Source: Gelatoporia subvermispora B (Eukaryota; Basidiomycota; Agaricomycetes; Polyporales; Gelatoporiaceae). From it: DNA of 64,000 nucleotides. The DNA is taken from contig KB445792.1 in assembly GCA_000320605.2 (NCBI GenBank), forward strand, positions 2,113,581 to 2,177,580, written 5' to 3'. Positions within the stretch are counted from its first letter, which is position 1. The number at the start of each line of letters is the position of its first letter. Positions 1 to 12,491 of this stretch are shown in pieces. A model generated the notes under the pieces. It had not been told where the DNA came from. It was given only the letters and a program-made list of their open reading frames with translations, and made no database searches. The translations under genes were made by a program, and so were the position numbers.

Positions 1-347
1 CACCGTCGTCATTGGTTCGTGCGGCTGCAATAGTGCAGTCATGTTATGTGCTAGTAGATTTACATACATATCTATAACGATTCCCGTGCTATTCACCGTC
101 TACGTGCCAAAGTCTATTAGGGGTATAAGTCATAAAAGTGCGGAGGATGTCGTGAATATGTGCGGGAGAACAAAGCCAGTCATCACCGAATGCCCATGCG
201 CCGTGAATGTTGAAATGCAATAATTTGTGAACGTCCGAGGCGCAGGGATGGGCCCCGGGCCTGCGATGCGATGCAAGATATACAATCCAGATTAAATGGG
301 GATCAGCGCGTGTGTGGATGATCGTCGCAGTCGCCCTCGGTAGCAAA
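1..347. other. No gene seen (left edge)
   Basis: This is the 3' flank of the MDR gene that ends at 348. Short open frames on both strands have no recognisable protein character. I see no tRNA, repeat or promoter signal. Confidence 0.5.
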
Positions 348-3300
348 TCACTGGCCGATCTTCACAACACACGTCCCGCCGTCCTTCAGAATACCGCGAG
401 GGCCGATGGCGTCCCGTCGGAACGCCTCCGGTGCCTTCTCGAATGGCAGCACCTTCCCCTCGTCGTCCCCCTCCCCGGCGTCCACCCATGGCTTCATCTG
501 CCCGCGCTCGACCATCCCGACGACCGACGCGAGCGAGTCGCGCACGTCCTCGCCCTCGAAGTCGACGTCCGCGGCCACACTGATCCACGTGTACCCGATC
601 GTGCGCTTCACGCGGCGCGCGCCACCGGGTGTCCGTGCGGACGTCGTTGACGAACGTCGCAGCGAGCGGAAGCCGGACTTGAGGTTGTCCTGCGCAGTGG
701 GGATCGCGCGGGCGGGCATGTCACCCACGAGCGTGGTGAACTGCGCGCGGGAGCGGCTCTTTTTGCTCTTGTTCCCCGGCCGCGCCGTCTCGTCCAGCGA
801 CGTCATGGAAAGCGCGGGAGACGCAGGCGGTGTAGGGCCAAGTAGGAACAATTTCTGCGCTGCCTCCCAGACGTCGACGCCGCCGACGGTATCGAGGATC
901 GCGTCGAATGCGACACCCCTCTCGGCGAAGCGCTCAAGGACGAAGACAGCATCGCCCACGCAGATCTCCTCTGCGCCCCACGAGAGCAGCCGCTCCTCCA
1001 GCTGCTCCCGCAGGTTCTGTGCCTGTTCTTGTGCCTTCTCGGCGTCATCCTTGGGCTCCGCGCTGGACTTCTCTTTGGGCTGAACGGCAGACTCTGGGAC
1101 CTGCACGCAGACCCGTGCGCCAGTCTTGCGTAAAAGCTGCGCGGCGAGTGCGCCGGGGCCGTCGTGGCCTTGCAGTATCAGTACACGAGCGCCCCTGTCG
1201 GGCTCTTCGCGTGCGCGCCCGGCGGCAAGAACGTCCGTAAATGTCCGGACGGCGCGGTGTGCCGGTAGTCCACACAGAGGCAAAAGGGCGAGCTGCTCTA
1301 GGCTCAGATGCTGCGGAGTCGATGACGATCCCAAGGGAGTGGGTGTGATCGCAGAAGCTTGTTGACCAGACGGTAGCGACATGGTTCGGGTGTGTGTCCG
1401 GCGTCGCGGTGGAAAGAGCGTCGGGTTCTGTGCGCGCGGCTGCGGTGCACGGTAGACGCGGTGCCGCTCGACGAGGATGAATTCCGCTAGAGCGCCGCTC
1501 TGTAGGAATAAACATGAGTGCTTCGATTCGTATCGCAGAATAACAGCAACGATGCGCACCTTGCGTACATCCAACAGCCCCATGACCCACTCTCCTCTCT
1601 TGCACACTTCCTCCTTCACCTCCCATCCACACTCCAGCGCCTTCCCCACGAAACTCCGGCCAGGTATGAATCCCGGCTTCCGCCCCTTTCCCTTCTCCGG
1701 CGCCATGCCCACGCCCGCCTCCACCTTGTCCTGCACAAGCAGCGAGTCGAGTCCGTCCAACGCAACCGCAAACACTTGTATGAGTACGTGCGACGATGGG
1801 ACGAAACTTGGCGGCGCAACATGCACAGTGAACATCACGGGCGGAGGCGCCGCCGCCTGCAGGTGCGCAGGTGTCGCGCTTTCCTTCCGCTTCTTTGAGC
1901 GAAGGCTCAGCGAGAACGTGCGTCCCAGGGAGAACGTGCTGTTCCGCTTCGACGTCGAGCCCGCCGCGGCGAGCGCTCCGGCCCCGCGGACGACCTCGAT
2001 CGTCGCCATGCTGCTCTGCGCGACACCGGCACGGACGAGGTCGACGTGGCCCTCGCCGAGTGCTTTGCCCTTGAAGTTCGCATAGCCGGCGCGGGGGAGT
2101 GTGAGGCTGGTGTACCCATTTAATGGGGAGTTTATGGAGGAGGGGAATGGGGTAGGGAGAGTATGCGTGGGCAGAGTAGCAGAGAAGGGTTCGGTTGCGG
2201 AGAGAGGGGAGATTACATCGGGAGCAGAATGTGCTCGCTCTGCTTGCTGGCGCGCATAGTCCGCCAGTCGCGCGTCAGGGGATAGTAACTGGACCTGAGG
2301 ACTTGATAGTGTGCGTGTCCGATCTGAGAATGGAGGAGAGGGTGTGGAGCCCAAGTTAGGTGAAGAACCGGAACGGTGATCGAAGTGTACAGGCGTGGAA
2401 GCGCGACTCGGTTCGCAACTGCTGATCCCCGTGCTGTACTCGCTCTCGTCCTCCTCGACTAGTGCAGACATGCGGATACGAGACTGGCGGTTCGAGTGCC
2501 GACTCGAACGATCGCCCTTCGAGCGCGAGCGCGAGCCCGGGCGCGGCGTCGGTGCTGCGAAAGCAGGAGACGGGGGTTTTAGATGAGCCGTCGCATCGAC
2601 TTCGGAAGAAAGTGTTTGAAGGGTGGGAACAAGATCAGTGGGGATGCTCCGTGGTTGCCGTCGTGGAGAGGCGGTTTTGTTGGGCGGCGGCGCGAGCCAG
2701 CGGACGTCTCGTGCCCAGTCGGCGTCAGTGTAAGTTACGGAGCGTACCTCAGCTTGCGAGCGACGTCTGTTCGCACGTTCACTCGCCGAGGGTTTGGGTG
2801 CAGACGGGGGTAGGTGCATTGACTGAGGCCGTCGTCGAGGACTCGAGGCAATGGTGATAGCTTCGACCTCCTCATCTGTCTTGAACGCGCCCCGTACCGA
2901 GGAAACGGGGGTGGAGATGCGCGTCGAGGTCGTTGCATGAGACGTGGCGGAGAAGACTTCATCACGCTCGGAAGCAGACGAGCACGTGGAGGAGATAGAA
3001 GAGCCTGACGGTGTCCGAGATACGGGGGTGCTGTCTGTGTCGGACTCGGGGCTCTGTGAGTAGGAGTGAGGAGAGAGCAGAGCAGATGCTATAGCTTGTG
3101 GTTCGAGGAGCGCGGCCGCCATGGTAGCAGGGGACGCGAGGGGGGAGTAGAATGAGGAGCGGGGAGTGTAGAATATGTCGGTATCGCCGTCGTCCCCGTC
3201 GCTGCTGTTGGCGTCGGCGTCGCGGACGGCGACGGAGCGAGATGGGGGAGGGGGGTTCGGAGGCTGGTTCGGGTTGGAACTTAAGTATTTGACGGGAGGG

Positions 3301-3792
3301 TCGCGATTGACATGCGGATTCGGCTGGTTGTGAACGGAAGGGTATGACGCGATCGAGTGGATAACGGCTCGCTTAGGCTGAAACCGCGTACCAGGTTAGG
3401 TCTCTCACCAAACAAAATAGGAGAACGCGCATCGACCAGATAAGCTGCCGCCCACCACACACTGCACCCGACGTGTCGTGGGTTGTGCGCGGCCACTCAG
3501 CTGCGCGCGCAGGAGCACGTACCTCGTAGTCCTCGAGCTGCACCGCCGAGGTGGACGCCCGCGGTGGTGGCGTTGCTGTGCTGCGACCAGAATAACTGCG
3601 TGAGAGCGACGCTGCACGAGAAGGTGTCGGCCGAGGGATATTCTCGCGGAGGTCAGACAGCTCTTCTTCGGAGGGTGAGGTTGCGATTCGGATAAGCTCT
3701 GATTTAGTAGAATGATACTCTTTGTGAGAGGGAAAGCAGTACGTCTGCGACGGCTGGCCGAGCAGCTTCTGAACGAGGGTCGGCTTGGGCAT
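348..3792 (-). CDS. Long MDR-superfamily (alcohol dehydrogenase/quinone oxidoreductase-like) protein
   Basis: The C-terminal half resembles the medium-chain dehydrogenase/reductase fold. A GroES-like part has a SGALAEF motif, followed by a nucleotide-binding part with a glycine-rich stretch (LILQGHDGPGALAAQ) and an acidic ILDTVGG motif. The substrate is unknown, and zinc ligands are not obvious, so a zinc-free quinone-reductase type is plausible. About 500 N-terminal residues are Ser/Pro/Arg-rich and probably disordered. I start at 3792 (MPKPTLVQ), not at the in-frame ATG at 3122. Exon 1 (3523-3792) ends at a good donor (GTACGT), and a 145-nt intron (3378-3522) joins it in phase to an open frame running into the ATG at 3122. 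A second, 60-nt in-phase intron is likely at 1500-1559, inside the dehydrogenase domain. The product is about 1,080 residues. The family call is firm at the domain level, and the role of the long N-terminus is unknown. Confidence 0.75.
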
Positions 3793-6173
3793 CGCCAGAG
3801 ATGGCGTGGAGAGAGCCGGGTGGACGCAAGAAATGATGAGGAGAGGAGAGAGATGGGGCCGGAGGATGCGACATGGAGGCCATGAGCTGCCCGTGCTCGT
3901 CCCATCCCCGACCCGTCCGGTGTGGGGCCCTCCGCATTTGGCAGCCCTGGCCTCAGCCTCGCTCAGTCTGGCTGACACAGGCGCTGCCAGCCACCACCAG
4001 CCTTGCTCTTTGCCCAAGCAATAGCCTCTGCTCGCCGACCATCGCAACGCCCAGCCTGTCGTCTGCGGCGAGCTCGCGCAGTATGGTCTGCGCAATCGTA
4101 GCCTACCTCCCCGAGTCTCGCACCACTCACACGCAATTCCACCCCAGAATACCCTGCAAGATAGCGCGACACCGCGAACCGCCACACTTCTCGCTTGTCC
4201 GGCTCTTCTGCTCGTTGCGCCCTCCCCGACACGCCGATATTACGGCTACGCCGCGCCCCGAGTCCACGCCGCGCGTCGCCGCCCTACCCGGCGCATCACA
4301 GCCACTGGCGGGCCACCGGCGTGCACACCACCAGGTGCACTGCGCGCGACACGTTCGTCGCATATCGGTGTGCACACACTCCCAAGATTCAGTATTACTA
4401 GCTGCTTCGGCAAACTTGCACCCGGCCCGTGGTTTTGGTGATATCGCACACGTCGTGAAGAGAAGAACGCACAGCGAAGTCGCCCCCGTCGATAAGTGCC
4501 CACGTACGCAGCTCCTGATAATTTAGCTATCATCGCATCTCCCGAGTTAGAACCACGCTAGCACCGCTTCTGTGTTCACTAAGCTGCGCGCAGCGTCCAT
4601 TCCTGAAGATCCTGTCCGCTCCGTTCCCCGCCGCACTTCTGTGGACAAGACTCTCAAAGGCGTGCCTGTTCCTCACAGGATAAGGATCAAACTGAACTGG
4701 CGGCGATCGGCCATACCAGCCCTGCAGCACAAGGAGGACGAGGACCCGCCGTGTCGTGTATCGGGAACAAGATAACCGTTCGCAGGTAGCCTTCACGGTT
4801 GCGCCCATCATCAGCTTATTGCTATTGCGCAAGGCGCAATGTGCCGCTGGCATCATGTCTTCTCGCACATGCCGAGACCTCGTCTAGGGCGATACCACTG
4901 CCGAATGCAACTTTCACCGCCAGAGTCACTCTTCTTTCGGTTGTAGGACGCCCCAGATGATACCCCGCCGACTGGAATTCCACTTCGTGTGCCTTTCACT
5001 CGACAGCGTATCTGAGTGCCATTGAAACTCTGCGTCCAGATGTTCCCGGCTTTCCAAACGAACACTAGTTGTGGCAAGCCCTCCACTCAATCCGGCTGTG
5101 AAGCTCTATGGCTTGGGGCCTACAAAGGTGATTCTACCCCTTTCCAAACTCGTTCACACAACGCCAGCTTCTGCTAGAACCTCTGCACACTCTTCACTGC
5201 GGAAACGAATTATCCCTTAATGGCACGACCCACAGCCTAGGATACTTCGATTTGCTGCTTGTGCTAGTTGCCTACGGCAACCTATGCGGTCCTCAAGCGA
5301 TGGACAGCTCCGGAACTGCGCCTATTCCCGGCCTTTGTCTGGTTGTCTCGATACTGCGGATGTGCCTTCGACTGAGTCTCTAATCAGACAATGCACTCAT
5401 GGCAATTCCAGTCAGGCAGAAATCTGGCACAATCCATGATGCAACACCGCCCGCACGTGAGCCGTCGGTACCGTGGTCCGAACACTTCGGAACGGCCGAC
5501 AAATACATATAACATTTAGGTAGTCTCGCCTCTCGTAATTGACGAGATTGGCTTCCCTCTTGATGAGGACATCGTCGTGATCACCTATCAGCTTCCGTGT
5601 CGATCTGACGTGATCCTCGAGGAAGTATAGCAATCTATAACGTTTGGCCGAAGAGGGTCAGGAACTTTATCTGACTCACGAATGAGGCGGGCAGTTTAGG
5701 TTATTTCTGTACGTAGTCGTATTAGCTTAGGTTCAATCAGATAGACAATCCCACCGATCCCATTCCTTGTCTCGCGGCATGTAAGGGAACATCGAGACGT
5801 CACGGAGCTAAGGGTGTGGGATCAGGGGAGTTTGAGCTGTGTGCACCTTCCTGTGAATCTAGGTATAGGTACATAATTTAAGCAGAGCAGTACATCTTGG
5901 ACGTGGGTACCGCTGTTTTGTGCAGTACTTACTACCTGCTTTATGTGGGAATTACTGCAAAGTCTGGAATTCCCAGTAGTCGACCGACATACATTCTCGG
6001 AGAATTTCCTGATATGGGAGAATCTCCCGCGCATCGGCCGTTTCCGGCTCACGCAGGGGAAGCTTGTCAGAGACGGCAGTGACGCTCTCTACCACAACAC
6101 ACTCGAAAGTGAGCTTTTCCGTCTGCTCTCGCGAGCCCACCCCGTGACCAACCTCTTCAAAAAGTAGCTTGAG
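3793..6173. other. Gene-free stretch between divergent genes
   Basis: These 2.4 kb separate the start of the MDR gene (-) from the start of ATP synthase subunit d (+). Both promoters must lie at its ends. The open frames inside are short, have no domain-like composition and lack flanking splice sites. It may contain decayed sequence, but I recognise nothing specific. Confidence 0.5.
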
Positions 6174-6976
6174 ATGGCCGCCAAGCAAGCCGTCGCGGCG
6201 GTGGTGAGTGCGCCCGTAATTTTTGCAGCGAGCGGCCTCTGACGCGCCCCAGGATTTCGCCCGCATCTACACCTCGCTGGGACTCGGAAAGGGTGCGCCC
6301 CCGCCTCCCGCCTTGCGCGCACGCAGAGATACTGAGGCTGAGATGGCATGACAGAGACGATCGCGGCGCTGCAGGCGTTCCGCAAGCGGCACGCGGACGC
6401 GCAGCGCATCCAGACGACGTACGCCGCGCAGCCGACGACGGTCGACCTCGCGCACTACCGCGCGGTCCTCAAGAACAAGGCCATCGTCGACGAGGCCGAG
6501 CGCACCCTCCGCGAGTTCAAGCCCGTCACCTACGACGTCGCCGCGCACGTCAAGGCCATCGAGACCTTCGAGACTAAGGCGGTGAGTTGGCGCGCCCCAG
6601 AGCGGACGAGTTGTGGGCGGGGCTGATGAGGGTGGATCGTAGGTTTCGCAAGCGAAGGAGACGACGGAGAAAATCGACGCGGAGCTCAAGGACCTCCAAG
6701 CGACCCTGGCGAACATCGAGGATGCGCGCCCCTTCGACGACCTCACCGTGCGTGGCTTGCCTAGTCTATCGAGCCTCCTTTATTCAGGTTGTTCTTTTTT
6801 AGGTGTATGACGTCGGCAACGCGAACCCGCGCATCATCGAGGCTGTCGAGAACATGGTCAAGAAGGGCAAGTGGACCGTGCCGGGTATGTTTTTTCTTCC
6901 ACTCTCTGGTATCTCCCAACGCTAACATTTTTGTGAAGGCTACCGGGAGAAGTTCGGCGATCTCACTCTCATGTAG
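6174..6976 (+). CDS. ATP7: Mitochondrial F1Fo ATP synthase subunit d
   Basis: Subunit d is part of the peripheral stalk of the mitochondrial ATP synthase, which holds the F1 head against the rotating c-ring. Six exons join cleanly: 6174-6203, 6253-6292, 6355-6581, 6643-6747, 6803-6884 and 6939-6976. All introns are GT..AG and about 48-62 nt long, and the phases match at every junction. The 173-residue product equals the usual fungal subunit d length. Family landmarks are the N-terminal [13 protein letters not shown] segment, the [10 protein letters not shown] helix start, the long charged helical centre, and the C-terminal [18 protein letters not shown]. The start ATG is the first in frame and follows directly on an open 5' leader. 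No cleavable presequence is evident, as is usual for this subunit. The gene converges on hexokinase with about 540 bp between stops. Confidence 0.93.
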
Positions 6977-7519
6977 AGTGGTCATTGTCCATAGTGCAGT
7001 CGCATCGCAATAGATTCCGGAGGCATTTGAATATAACGTGCTTCAGGCAGGAGATGATTTCACAGGCCAGCTTGTGTGCAGTGCTGAAGTGGTATACATT
7101 GAACCATCAATGGAATCTGTACCATCACTGTGCATGCTAACTTCCGTGCTTCCTGCAACCACATGTTCATCTTGCTAGTTCATCTATCTCAATGTCAACG
7201 ACACCTGTGAAGCGGATAACAAAGTCTAGTGATTTTAGGTGAATTCCTTGTACTATACAAGAAGGTGGTCTTCTCGTCTATGCTATGCTCGTGAACAAGG
7301 CTACAATACCGACAACAACTGATGCGTAGAGTATGTATCCGTCGGCCAGTGCGCCATCGATACACGCTCAGCCTACAGAACATACAGAACGGGAGCGAAA
7401 TGGGGAAACAAACATGTCCGCGAGATACGCCTGCGAATATGCAGTCTACATAAATTACAAGTGATGTGTTGTGTTGTCGCGACAAACGCGGTGTTGCGCT
7501 GGCAGGGCTACTGGCACAA
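6977..7519. other. Intergenic region between convergent genes
   Basis: This holds the 3' ends of ATP7 (+) and hexokinase (-). It contains AT-rich patches likely to serve as 3' UTRs and polyadenylation sites. No gene is visible. Confidence 0.5.
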
Positions 7520-10084
7520 TTAATCTTGCTTGACTGCTTGGAGAGCACACAGCGCGGCTGGACGGACGAGTGTGAGCAAAGCTCGAGCGGAGATAGAAAG
7601 GCCTCTTACCTCCAACGCCGCTACCGTCCTTTGCCAAACCGATATCCACGCGCTTCTCGACCTCCGCGCCTACTAGCGTCCGGAGCGAGTCGCGCAGCCG
7701 CGTACCAAAGTTGGGATAAAACTGGATCAGACTATACCGCACTCAGTCATTATATTCATGATCTCACAGGTCGAAGTACACACCTTCCGTCGACGCCGAT
7801 GATGATCCGCTCCTCATCCGATACAAACCCGCCGCCGAGCTGCGCCCGCTCCGTCTGCACCAGCACGGTCGCGACGGCGCACGCGCTCAGCTTCGCTGCG
7901 CGATTCGCCACCAGTGATGCTGCCCAGCGCACGACCGCCGCGTCGCGGAGCGAGACGTCTGCCGCCGGGATACCCATGCGTTGTGTGATGACCCCACGTA
8001 TGCGCTCGAGCCGCGCGACGTCTTCGTGCGAGAGCTTGTCCACGTCCGTAAAGTGCGCAGACTGCCAATCTGGGACGACGCCGTTCGCCTTCGGCGCACC
8101 CTCGGACGACGGGTGTTCGCGGCCCGCTTCCCAGGCTTCCTCGATCTCGCTCATGACTGCAGTATCCAACCCGTAATGCCTGTTTAGATCGTCGCTGGAC
8201 CTGCCGTTGAAGAGTAGTGGCCGTGGTGCAGCATCGATGAGGGATAGGAGGATGTTGCGCGTAATTTCGCCGAGATACATGCCAGAGATGAATTTTTCGA
8301 AAGCTTGTAGTCGAGGGTTGATGGATTCACGATCAAGCTTGTTGTCAAATTGTGTTGTCGGAAGTACAGTGCGCTGAGTAAGGACAAGATGAGTAACAGG
8401 ATCAAAGACGGGAAAATCACAGTTCCTACAGTGTTGTTGAACGCTCCCCATTCGGTATTTACGACCATGAATCCACCCTTCTGACGTGCAGGATTGTCAC
8501 CCAGCTTCTTGATGTTCTCCACACGTTCGAGGTAGGCACCGTTCGTACCCGTCCCGAAGATACTGCCTGTCGTTCAAATGATGAGAAACCGACACAGTTT
8601 TTACGACACATCAGATAGGAAACCCACCCAGAATACATCCACCCGCTGTATATGCACGCGAAAGCAAAGCGCCGACGGTCTGGAAAATAACGTTGGATCA
8701 GTCAAATCGTCCAGGTGCACAACTGCATTATACAACAAGTCGAGAGAGAACAAAAACTCACATCGTTCACAAGGGCTACGCATTTCACGTGCAAATGTTT
8801 CCGGTCGAATGCATCCTGCAGCAATCGTACCACATCGTGGCCAATCGCGTTCTTTGCCGCGAAACCCTTCGTCCATGTCAGGATCTTTCCCTGGTCGAGT
8901 GCGGTCTGCTCCACAGGGAAACTGAAGGTCAAGCCGAGGGGTATGAACGGCTCGGGTTGCGGTGGCATGTCGAACAGGCTTGGCGATGAAAAGGGAGAGT
9001 TTCCGGGCGGCAGCGTGGGGGATTGGCTGCCGATTTCGGTTAGGAAGGCGTCAACAGAGTCGGCAAGGTAGTCTGGTGAGCATGGATTCAGGAGTGTCGG
9101 TCAGTACGCCTTCCGGCTGTAAACGGGTATCATGAGAGGTGTGATGACTTACCAAAGAGAGCAGCGGCTTCACCAGTCTTCAGTGCTTCTGACACCCTAT
9201 ATTTCTGTTGTCTCAGGCTGAACTGGTGGCCTCCGAGAAGTTGAACTTCGCAGACACGGCTGTGAGAAGCGTTTCAGTACGAGACATGAGCAAGATGTCG
9301 GATTAGACGTACAGGTTTGTACCACCTAGATCCAGCGCAAGGAACGTTCTGGTCACAGGAGTAGTCAGCGAACGTGCACATCAACTTGCTAAAGTCAGGA
9401 TGTTCCATGAGGTACATGCTGCGAGTCCTCGGAATACATCCCAGAACTGCAGCACGGTACAGCGCGTCGTCCGAGTGTGAACGGCTTAGCAATCGTACGC
9501 TGTCGTAACAGATAAGCCAACACCAGGGGAACGCGATTCCGCGAGTAGCGCAAGACGTAAAGAGCCTCGCATTCGCCGGCGCACTGATGAGACGGCACGT
9601 ACGAGGAATGCCGCCGTGTCGGACGACCATGCATCGAAGCACAGATACGTCCGATTTCCTAATCAAGGCGCGCCGATACCGGACATAGGCCGGAGACCAG
9701 GTGCCTGCCAGCGGGACACCGCGGCGAGGCGCGCTGTCTCAGCTTGCCGTCTTCGCCTAGGGGCCCCCAACGCATCCCCAGGGTTCTCGTGTGCGGGGCA
9801 GTGGGATACGGGCACTCACCCAGTCTCGGAGCCATTTGGCACTCCAGTGACGAACGTCGGGCTTCGGCGGTGGTCAGCGCAGTTTCGCAAATCGATCTGA
9901 TTGATACGCACATCATGGCCATGGGTTGATTGTACTCGCTGAGGCCGAGCGAAAAGTCGGCGAGGAACTGCTCGGTGATTTTGACGAGCGCATCCTGGTC
10001 GAGCCGGAACTGTTCCTCGATATCGTCGAAGATCCTGCGCGCCCTGTCAGGGGACGCGCTGTGCGCAGAGGATGTCGCCGGCAT
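7520..10084 (-). CDS. Hexokinase
   Basis: It phosphorylates glucose and other hexoses with ATP at the first step of glycolysis, in the cytosol. Around ten exons read in order: KITEQFLADFSLGL, PTFVTGVPNG, the phosphate-binding FLALDLGGTNLRV, the sugar-binding TFSFPVEQ..ILTWTKGF, the catalytic-Asp segment ALVND followed by TVGALLSRAY, FGTGTNGAYLERV, and NTEWGAFNNT. The C-terminus is VGAALCALQAVKQD. Length is about 500 residues, normal for a fungal hexokinase. The start (MPATSS) is the first ATG after an open 5' leader; a longer in-frame upstream ATG exists at 10216 but adds an atypical N-terminus. Most introns are 50-60 nt, but the one at 9349-9819 is 471 nt. The LGGTNLRV and NTEWGAFNN motifs indicate an active enzyme; a regulatory role in sugar repression is possible but cannot be read from the sequence. 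Confidence 0.93.
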
Positions 10085-10572
10085 GAGCGGGTCGGGGGAG
10101 ATGGCGAGGAGAGGTGTAAGTAGTTTGAGGAGGAGGAAAGAAAGTTGGAGGGCGTGCCGAGATTGCCAGGAACTTGTGCGCGCTTGTCTGCCCTTATGAC
10201 ATCTTCCCCATCGCATACGTCACGTGCCCCGCCCCCGCGTGTGTCTTCGATCGCACCTGCCTGATATGGCACTGCGCCCTCATCTTCACGGCCTCGACGC
10301 TCTGCACCCCCGTCTCCACCGGTCGCTCCTGCCAGTGACCACTCCGGCTCGACTTCGGACACGATGGCCCCGATAGACAGAGAACATCTAGATACCTCAC
10401 AGGCTTCTGTATCGTCGTGGCTCGACATTGGGCAAGCAGGTCACAAGTAGTCCGCTGTCTCACCGAGGCCGGTCTGGACGTGCCGGTACGTTCGCTCCGA
10501 GACGCTCATAGCACAACATTCCGGGCAAGAAATGGTGTGTATGACTCCAGTACATGCCTCTATGCCTCACTA
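10085..10572. other. Hexokinase promoter region
   Basis: These 488 bp lie upstream of the hexokinase start and downstream of the DUF3445 gene, both on the minus strand. No separate gene or clear TATA box is seen. Confidence 0.45.
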
Positions 10573-12491
10573 TCAAAACGGATACTGTGGTATGTTGTGC
10601 TCTTCCTTGTATATCCCCTTCTTTACCTGCTCTGCGTGGCACTGGTCCAAGTAGAGCGCGATATCCTCATACGACGTCCGCGCTTTGTACCTGCGAACGG
10701 AACAAACAGTCAGCAGTCGTCTGTGAGGGAAGACCCGACCGACGTACTTAGCCACATCCTCCGGCCAGCTCCGTATCGCACTAGCCAACCTCCCCGGGAC
10801 TCCAGGCTCCTTCGCGAGCTCCTCCACCAGTGTCTGGTACACCCGGATCGTGAACACAATCGCACCTGTCCGCGGGAGACGGCGCAGCGTCTGGCGCTCC
10901 GTGCGCAGGATCAGCGTCTCTGGCGTCACGACGTGCTTCCTCTCCTCCTTCTCCTCCGCCTCCGAGCGGATATGCAGTCCGCGCTCCCACTCAAACTTGG
11001 GTGTGTCCTCGTCCCCGTTCATCGTGCGCGCCCACGCGAGCTCGGTCGGGTCCAGTTCTGTCGCACCGACCGAGCTGACTATCTGGAACGCATAGTTGTT
11101 TCGCACGACCGGCTTGTCAACCGGCAGACGGCGGAAATAGCGTGTCATCGACATTTCGAGTTTGGTCGCATCTGCGGGACCTGAGTGAGCACACTGACGT
11201 ATGCGGGGACGGATGGGGTTGTGTAATTGCTTACATTGAGGCACAGCTGGGATATGGATTTCATCCAACGCAAGGCCGATCTTGTCTTGAAGCCTCCAGG
11301 ACCCTGCAAAGTTGTCCGGGATCAGATCGATGTAAGACAGAATGCGAAGTATGGCAATTACCTGGGATACATATTGCGCCGGCTTGCAGGTAGTAACGGC
11401 CGTCGGTTCCTGTATTATACGTTTCATGAGCCGCCTTCAGTATTACGGGTTCGCTTCCGGACCTTCTACCAGAATAGCTATATCCTCTTGTACCCTACAA
11501 CTTCGGTCTTAGCACAGTCATCAGAAACATGCAACAAATCACATACAACAACGCAATGACGGTCATCGGGTCCTCTTCATCCAGGTTATACGTTACTCCG
11601 ACAGGTCGAATCGTAATGTTCTTAATCTGACCGTCGCCATACCATCCGTACGCATCGCGGGCCTTCTCCTCCCCCGGACTGTGTCGTACGACTTCGTATA
11701 CGGAGGGATACCGCCGGGACAAATACTCCGCGAGCTCATACATGAGCTCGCGCGCTTCGCATGCGAGTGAGCGACGGGGGCGGCGTGCGCGGGACGCGAG
11801 CAATGAATGCGCTGCTTACCCGGTTCGTGCCCGGCCCCGACGACCCCAGGCCGCGCCGCCTCCGTGCGCACGACGCCGGGGCCCCGCGTCTTGATGCGCT
11901 CCTGCTTGATCCGGAAGAACTCCACGAACTGCTGGTCTGGCTGCACGCACACGCAGCGCTGTCAGCCACGGAATCTCGAAGAATCGCCCACAGTGCGGGC
12001 GCATGCAGATAGCGTATGGTGTGAGCTGACCCACCTCGATCCACTGGTCCCACTGCATGCCCCGGATACCCATGGTGACGCTGCGGGGCGCACATCAGCA
12101 ATCAAATTGGTCAAATTCGGCAAGCGTCCGCGCGACGCACAAGTACTCGCCCCAGCGGAAGGGTCGGTAGGGTATCGGCCGCACGCTCGAGAGGTCCCCC
12201 TGGAACGGCTCGACGCGCGGGTAGTCGAACGCGACCGGCGTCCACTCTGTTTCAGGGTGCAGGTGAGGGCCGGCGCAGTCTGCGTACGCCGCGCGGGTGC
12301 TCACCTCCTGCAGGCCGCTCGCTGGCCTTAGCAGTGCCGTTTTTCGGGGCCACAGCCGCCTGAGCGCGGGCCTTCGCAGCTCGGGCCTGGCGAGCACGCC
12401 AGAAAGAGGCTGCCAGGGCCGCCGACAGCACCAGCAGCGCCAGCACGGAGCACGTATCCCTGTCCAGTGTCATTCCCAGCTCCAGGGCCAT
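10573..12491 (-). CDS. DUF3445 / heme-dependent oxidative N-demethylase-like protein, membrane anchored
   Basis: The protein matches the DUF3445 family, whose bacterial members include heme-dependent oxidative N-demethylases (HDOD) acting on secondary amines. The fungal substrate is unknown. The N-terminus has a hydrophobic segment near residues 15-32 (CSVLALLVLSAALAASF) followed by basic residues, a probable signal anchor. Family landmarks after splicing are PYRPFRWGEY, MGIRGMQWDQWIE, HEPARELMYELAEYLSRRYP, the NITIRPVG segment, the short exon with LVQEDIAILVEG, GRYYLQAGAICIPGSWR, and VVRNNYAFQ followed by TELAWARTMNGDED. At least eight short introns restore the frame at each of these points. 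The 58-nt intron after SERPAG and the 53-nt intron before TDGRYY have non-ideal donors (the second is GTCCGG). The stop at 10573 follows NIPQYPF. Identification is by remembered motif order, and heme binding is an inference from the family. Confidence 0.82.

Noticed and set aside
406..1083. 225-codon plus-strand frame
   Set aside because: Lies antisense to the MDR coding exon in GC-rich sequence; no domain-like features.
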